Shown here: positions 60,199 through 64,000 of the stretch, piece after piece
Layout: every line of letters starts with the position of its first letter
Numbering within the stretch: the first letter of the stretch is position 1
Assembly: GCF_030159855.1 (NCBI RefSeq)
Contig: NZ_BSNG01000001.1
Coordinates: forward strand, 2,046,001 to 2,110,000
DNA: 64,000 nt
Direction: 5' to 3'
Origin: Devosia yakushimensis
Lineage (GTDB): Bacteria; Pseudomonadota; Alphaproteobacteria; Rhizobiales; Devosiaceae
The notes under the pieces: model-generated
Seen by the model: only the letters and a program-made list of their open reading frames with translations
Told to the model about the DNA's origin: nothing
Database searches by the model: none
Position numbers and translations under genes: made by a program

Positions 60199-60525
60199 CT
60201 ATTTCACTGACGAGAAGGCGGTCGGAGTTAGTAGCTGGTTGGAGATATTGGCGAGGATCGGCCCGTCGCGCTCGGAATCGTCCCGAACCTTGAGCCACGC
60301 CGGATCGGTGACGAAGGCCGTCCACTTCGCTTCACGCTCGGCCAGCGTTTCCCAGGCGATGAAATAGGTCAGCCGATTGTTGCTTTCACCGACCGCAGTG
60401 GTGAAGAAGCCGGCCTGGCGAATGCCGTGCTTGTCCCACAGCCCCAGCGTGTGGTCGTTAAAGCGCTTGAGCAGCGCCGGCATGCGGCCGGGGAGGCACT
60501 CGTAGAGTCTCAGTTCGTAGATCAT
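60199..60525 (-). CDS. NIPSNAP family protein
   Basis: The 108-residue protein opens MIYELRLYECLPGRMPALLKRF and shows the HGIRQAGFFTTAVGESNNRLTYFIAWETL pattern of NIPSNAP/ferredoxin-fold dimeric barrel proteins. Its role is unknown; such genes recur beside sugar-acid dehydratase genes. It lies 8 bp before the first enolase-superfamily gene and 44 bp after the second. Confidence 0.82.
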   Translation of the reverse strand: MIYELRLYECLPGRMPALLKRFNDHTLGLWDKHGIRQAGFFTTAVGESNNRLTYFIAWETLAEREAKWTAFVTDPAWLKVRDDSERDGPILANISNQLLTPTAFSSVK

Positions 60526-60569
60526 GGTTCTTCCTTGTTCACCTTTCCCTCATAGGGAGAGGTGAAGCC

Positions 60570-61931
60570 TCAGCTCCAGGTGCGGTCCCAGGAATATTCC
60601 TGATCCCAGCGGTCGGTGGGCTGCCAGATGCCGGTGACACCCTCCTGCAGGTGTCCGGCGATGACCTCGTCGACGACGTCGTCGATGCCCAGGCCCGGCT
60701 TGTCCGGCACGGTGATGAAACCATCCTTGACCAGCGGTTTGGGCAGGCCGGTGACGATGTCATCCCACCAGGGCACTTCGACGCTGTGATATTCGAGCGC
60801 CATGAAGTTTTCCGTGGCGATGGCGACATGGGCTGCGGCCATGGCGGCGATCGGGCTTTCGGCCATATGGATGGCCATGGCGATGCCATGTTCCTGCGCC
60901 GCGTCGCCGATCTTCTTGGTTTCGAGGATGCCGCCCGAGGTCAGCAGATCAGGGTGGATGACCGAAATGCCTGATTTCAGCAGCGGCTCGAAGCCTTCCT
61001 TGAGGTAGATGTCCTCACCCGTGCAGATCGGCACGGTGGTTGCCTCCTGCAATTGCCGATACTGGTCGGCATATTGCCAGGGGATCACGTCTTCCAGCCA
61101 GGCCGGCACGTATTTCTCGATGCGCCGCGCCAGGCGGATGCCGTTCTGCAGCGAGATGTGGCCGACATGGTCGATGGCCAGCGGAATTTCGTAGCCGATG
61201 ACCTCGCGCACCTCGTGAATATACTGCTCGAGCAGATCGATGCCTTTTTCGGTGAAATGCAGGCCGCTGAAGGGATGACGCACATTATGCGTGTCATAGA
61301 CAGCGTTGCGGGCGCGGCGGTCTTCCATGGTCTTGACCGGGCCGCGGCCGGGATGGATGCGGTAGCCTTCGAGCGAGCCGGCCGGGGCGACGACGGCGCC
61401 GGGCACATCGGCGATCTGCATCAGGCCGAGATCCATCTTGAGGAAAGTGAATCCAAGATTCATGCGTTCCTTCAGCCGCTTACCGGTTTCGGTGCCGCTC
61501 GGCTTGTCGGCATCGGTATCGCAATAGCAGCGCACCCTGTCGCGGAACTTGCCACCGAGCATCTGGTAGATCGGCACGCCATAGGCCTTGCCCACCAGGT
61601 CCCAGAGCGCGATCTCGACTGCCGATACGCCCCCGCCCTGCCGGCCATGGCCGCCAAACTGCTTGATGCGGCGGAATAGCCGGTCGACATCGCAGGGATT
61701 TTCCCCCAGCAGCCGGCTCTTGAGCATCAGCGCATAGGTCGCGCTGGCGCCATCGCGCACCTCGCCCAGGCCGACAATGCCCTGGTTGGTGTAGATCTTG
61801 ATCAGGGCCGAGGTGAACGGCGCGCCGACAATCTCGGCGACGCGCAGATCGGTGATCCGCAATTCGCTTGGTCGCGAACTGGTGCGAACATTATTCTCAA
61901 TAGTCTCGGCGGCCTCCAAAGTGGTCGTCAT
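60570..61931 (-). CDS. Mandelate racemase/muconate lactonizing (enolase superfamily) enzyme 2
   Basis: From ATG 61931, preceded by GAGGAGGGG, the protein has 453 residues. Barrel residues: KxD in FTFLKMDLGLMQI near 165, Asp in LAIDHVGHISL near 250, Glu in AWLEDVIPW near 280, Glu in ICTGEDIYLKEGF near 306, and His in MAIHMAESPIAA near 355. These define a metal-dependent acid-sugar dehydratase or racemase different from enzyme 1. The frame also opens at a TTG three bases upstream, which is not preferred. It follows the FCD regulator by 27 bp. Confidence 0.85.
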   Translation of the reverse strand: MTTTLEAAETIENNVRTSSRPSELRITDLRVAEIVGAPFTSALIKIYTNQGIVGLGEVRDGASATYALMLKSRLLGENPCDVDRLFRRIKQFGGHGRQGGGVSAVEIALWDLVGKAYGVPIYQMLGGKFRDRVRCYCDTDADKPSGTETGKRLKERMNLGFTFLKMDLGLMQIADVPGAVVAPAGSLEGYRIHPGRGPVKTMEDRRARNAVYDTHNVRHPFSGLHFTEKGIDLLEQYIHEVREVIGYEIPLAIDHVGHISLQNGIRLARRIEKYVPAWLEDVIPWQYADQYRQLQEATTVPICTGEDIYLKEGFEPLLKSGISVIHPDLLTSGGILETKKIGDAAQEHGIAMAIHMAESPIAAMAAAHVAIATENFMALEYHSVEVPWWDDIVTGLPKPLVKDGFITVPDKPGLGIDDVVDEVIAGHLQEGVTGIWQPTDRWDQEYSWDRTWS

Positions 61932-61958
61932 CAATTCCCCTCCTCTGAAAATGTGATG

Positions 61959-62654
61959 TTACGTCAAAGGCTTGCGTGCTCCCGTGGCGCGGGCCAGGCG
62001 CATATGCTCGATAATGTGGCGGCCCGACCCCTCGACATGAGCGGCAATGACAGCGGCGGCACGATCGGCGTCCTGCGCGCGGATCGCCTCGATCAGCTCG
62101 CGGTGCTCCCGCAGCACGGCGGCACGGCGGCCGAGCGAAGTGGGAAAGCGCCGGCTGATGGCGCGCAGCACCTCGCGGTGGCGCCACCACAGGTCGGCGG
62201 CGTGGCGATTGTAGTGCCGGTCATAAATGACCTGGTGGAAGACCGTATCGAGCTGGCCGTGGCGGCTGGGGTCGGCGAAATTCAGCTCCTCGATTTCGCG
62301 TTGCACCGCTTCGAGCTGGGCGATATCGGCCTCGGTGACGATGCCGACGAACCAGCGCGTCAGCGCCGGCTCGATCAATGCGGCGATCTCGATGATGTCG
62401 CGTACGAAATTCTCGTCGATCGGCCGCACCCGGGCGCCGCGATGGGGCTCCATCACCACGAAATCCTCGCCCCGCAGCTGCTGCAGCGCTTCGCGGATGG
62501 GATTGGTGGAGGTGCCGTAGCGCTCGGCCAGGTCGGCAATCTTGAGGCGTTCATTGGGCCCGAGCTTGCCCGAAATGATGTCTTCCCGGATCAGCTCGTA
62601 GATAGAAGCTGGCACGGGTTCGACATCGATCGTGGCGGCAGGCTGAGTATCCAT
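61959..62654 (-). CDS. GntR family transcriptional regulator, FCD domain
   Basis: The 231-residue protein has a GntR winged helix (LKIADLAERYGTSTNPIREALQQLRGEDF near residues 40-68) and a C-terminal FCD ligand domain with candidate metal-binding His in RHGQLDTVFHQVIYDRHYNRH near 135 and His residues near 190-215. FCD regulators usually sense organic or sugar acids and repress the adjacent catabolic genes. It heads the minus-strand unit with two enolase-superfamily genes and is divergent from a sugar-binding protein gene. Confidence 0.9.
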   Translation of the reverse strand: MDTQPAATIDVEPVPASIYELIREDIISGKLGPNERLKIADLAERYGTSTNPIREALQQLRGEDFVVMEPHRGARVRPIDENFVRDIIEIAALIEPALTRWFVGIVTEADIAQLEAVQREIEELNFADPSRHGQLDTVFHQVIYDRHYNRHAADLWWRHREVLRAISRRFPTSLGRRAAVLREHRELIEAIRAQDADRAAAVIAAHVEGSGRHIIEHMRLARATGARKPLT

Positions 62655-62716
62655 GGCTGCCTTGTTTATGTGCAGTCGCTACACAAGCCAAGGGGTCTTG
62701 CACATCAAAATCTAAA

Positions 62717-62741
62717 AATAATGTACGATCCAATCATTATT
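62717..62741. promoter_or_regulatory. Inverted repeat in the divergent promoter region (candidate operator)
   Basis: AATAATG (62717-62723) and CATTATT (62735-62741) are perfect seven-base arms around TACGATCCAAT. The right arm abuts TTGACA (62740-62745), a possible -35 of the binding-protein promoter, so a bound FCD regulator could block it. No clear -10 follows at 17 bases. Confidence 0.5.
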
Positions 62742-62934
62742 GACAGACAAGTTTCAGTCTGGAACTGTCTTGTATGGGAGACACGGAGAAACCGGCCCCA
62801 CGGCGCGGAGACACCGGAGCAAGCAGGTTCCCCGCACCAGCTCTGACTATGAGGAGGCGCAGCTGATGCTGCGAGGGAAGCCCAGGTTCGGCCGAGGGGG
62901 CCGGACGGTCTTCCGCATGTGAGGAGGACTATCA

Positions 62935-64000
62935 ATGACGAATTCGCAGGGCTCGCTTTATCGTCGGCGGGCGCTTGGCTATGCCATGGCGGCGCTGACC
63001 AGCGCATCGCTGATGTCGAGCACGGTCTATGCCCAAAGCGTGGACCTCAGCCAGTGGTCGCCCGAATATATCCGCTCGATCGCGGGCACCGAGACGTTCG
63101 ACACGGCCGGCCATTGCGCCGAGGTGGTGCCGCTCGATTATACCGGGCGCCTCACCTATTGGTGGACCGGCCCCACCGAGGCCTCGCCCAAGATCGAGCA
63201 CGACATCAACAACGCCTTCTGGGAAGCCTGGTCCAAGACCTATCCCAATATCGAAACCGATGCGCAGAACATCGACTACAACCAGCTGCTCGACCGGCTG
63301 CGCACCACCCTGCTCGGCAATGCCGGGCCGATGGTGATCCGCCTGCAAATCCTGGGCGGGGTGGAATTTGCCTCCAAGGGCTATTTCCAGCAGCTCAAGC
63401 CCGAGGATATCGGCTACCCCACCGCGGATTTCTGGCCGGGCGCCATGAAATCGGTGACCTGGGACGGGGCGACCTATGGCGTGCCCACCAATAACGAAAC
63501 CATGGCCCTGATCTGGAATGCCGACATCTTCAAGCGGGCCGGGCTCGACCCCGAAAATCCGCCGGCAACCTGGGACGATGTCGTCACCTATTCCAAGAAG
63601 ATCCACGACGAATTGGGCATTTCCGGCTATGGCCTCGTCGCCCGCCAGAATGCCGGCAATACGCCGTTCCGCTTCATGCCCCAGCTCTGGGCCTTTGGCG
63701 GCGGCGCGCTCGACGAAGCCGAGGCGACGCCGACCTATGCCGAGTCCGAACTCGACAATGAAGGCGCGGTGGCGGCCCTGCAGGCGGCTTATGACATGTA
63801 TGTCCGCGACAAGTCGGTGCCCACTTCGGCCCTGACCAATACGCAGAACGAGAACCAGGCGCCGTTCATCGCCGGCCAATTGGCCATGATGATCGCGCAC
63901 CCCTCCGAATATGCCAAAATGGTGGACCTGGCGGGGCTGGCGACCGGCGCTGACAAGGAGATCGCCGATACGGTGGTCGCCAATATGCGCTATGGCCTGA
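62935..64000 (+). CDS. Sugar ABC transporter substrate-binding protein (partial)
   Basis: The gene starts at ATG 62935 with GAGGAGG seven bases upstream and runs past the window end, giving 355 codons. A signal peptide (RRRALGYAMAALTSASLMSS, cut after VYA) is followed by about 35 residues before the binding fold begins at GRLTYWWTGP. The stretch VPTNNETMALIWNADIFKRAGLD is typical of type 1 sugar-binding proteins. It probably opens a second transporter operon serving the sugar-acid genes. The C-terminus is outside the window. Confidence 0.85.
   Translation, partial: MTNSQGSLYRRRALGYAMAALTSASLMSSTVYAQSVDLSQWSPEYIRSIAGTETFDTAGHCAEVVPLDYTGRLTYWWTGPTEASPKIEHDINNAFWEAWSKTYPNIETDAQNIDYNQLLDRLRTTLLGNAGPMVIRLQILGGVEFASKGYFQQLKPEDIGYPTADFWPGAMKSVTWDGATYGVPTNNETMALIWNADIFKRAGLDPENPPATWDDVVTYSKKIHDELGISGYGLVARQNAGNTPFRFMPQLWAFGGGALDEAEATPTYAESELDNEGAVAALQAAYDMYVRDKSVPTSALTNTQNENQAPFIAGQLAMMIAHPSEYAKMVDLAGLATGADKEIADTVVANMRYGL

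Overview
The window is GC-rich alphaproteobacterial chromosome. The gene order alr-radA-cvpA-purF, the Hyphomicrobiales-style C-P lyase genes and a palindromic intergenic repeat with the tip CGTACTTTAGTACG point to the Hyphomicrobiales, perhaps a Devosia-like genus. That assignment is inferred from gene content and order only.

Region 1 (1-23.8 kb) is core housekeeping: the end of alanine racemase, radA, cvpA, purF, a short-chain dehydrogenase, a CNNM/CBS membrane protein, der, a TPR membrane protein, small enzymes, guaA, an acyltransferase, an RsmB-type methyltransferase, guaB, two tandem paralogous MFS exporters, rlmE and ppx. Several genes appear to start with TTG or GTG. An intergenic stretch of about 750 bp (15.67-16.42 kb) holds no gene but four palindromic or repeat modules.

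Region 2 (23.9-40.3 kb) is an integrated mobilizable defence island at the 3' end of tRNA-Gln(CUG). The tRNA end (23984-24004) recurs exactly at 39046-39066 and as an 18-base copy at 40247-40264. The first 15 kb carries a tyrosine integrase, a RloC-like AAA ATPase with a zinc-hook-like CxxC, a MobA/MobL relaxase, and a tightly packed type I restriction operon: hsdM, hsdS, an unknown PD-(D/E)XK-like gene, hsdR, and a DUF5655-type nuclease. A 1.2-kb, AT-richer second unit between the last two att copies encodes one membrane protein and no recombinase.

Region 3 (40.3-52.8 kb) covers one-carbon and phosphonate metabolism. A TauABC-like ABC transporter operon ends in folD. Divergent from it are a DUF1045 gene, phnM and phnN; then come phnF (repressor) and the C-P lyase operon phnGHIJKL with a hexapeptide acyltransferase. 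A perfect inverted repeat, TTGTCTA-N6-TAGACAA, lies in the phnF-phnG gap, and a partial copy lies upstream of the DUF1045 gene. This suggests one PhnF regulon across both units. No phnCDE transporter lies in the window.

Region 4 (52.8-64 kb) is sugar or sugar-acid catabolism. It has a UgpBAEC-type ABC transporter with a sugar-phosphate isomerase/epimerase, two enolase-superfamily dehydratase-like enzymes with a NIPSNAP protein, a GntR/FCD regulator, and a divergent sugar ABC binding protein cut by the window end. Dispersed palindromic repeat families (at least four types) cluster in the gene-free gaps at 16.0-16.4, 46.8, 52.8-53.2 and 58.6-58.96 kb.
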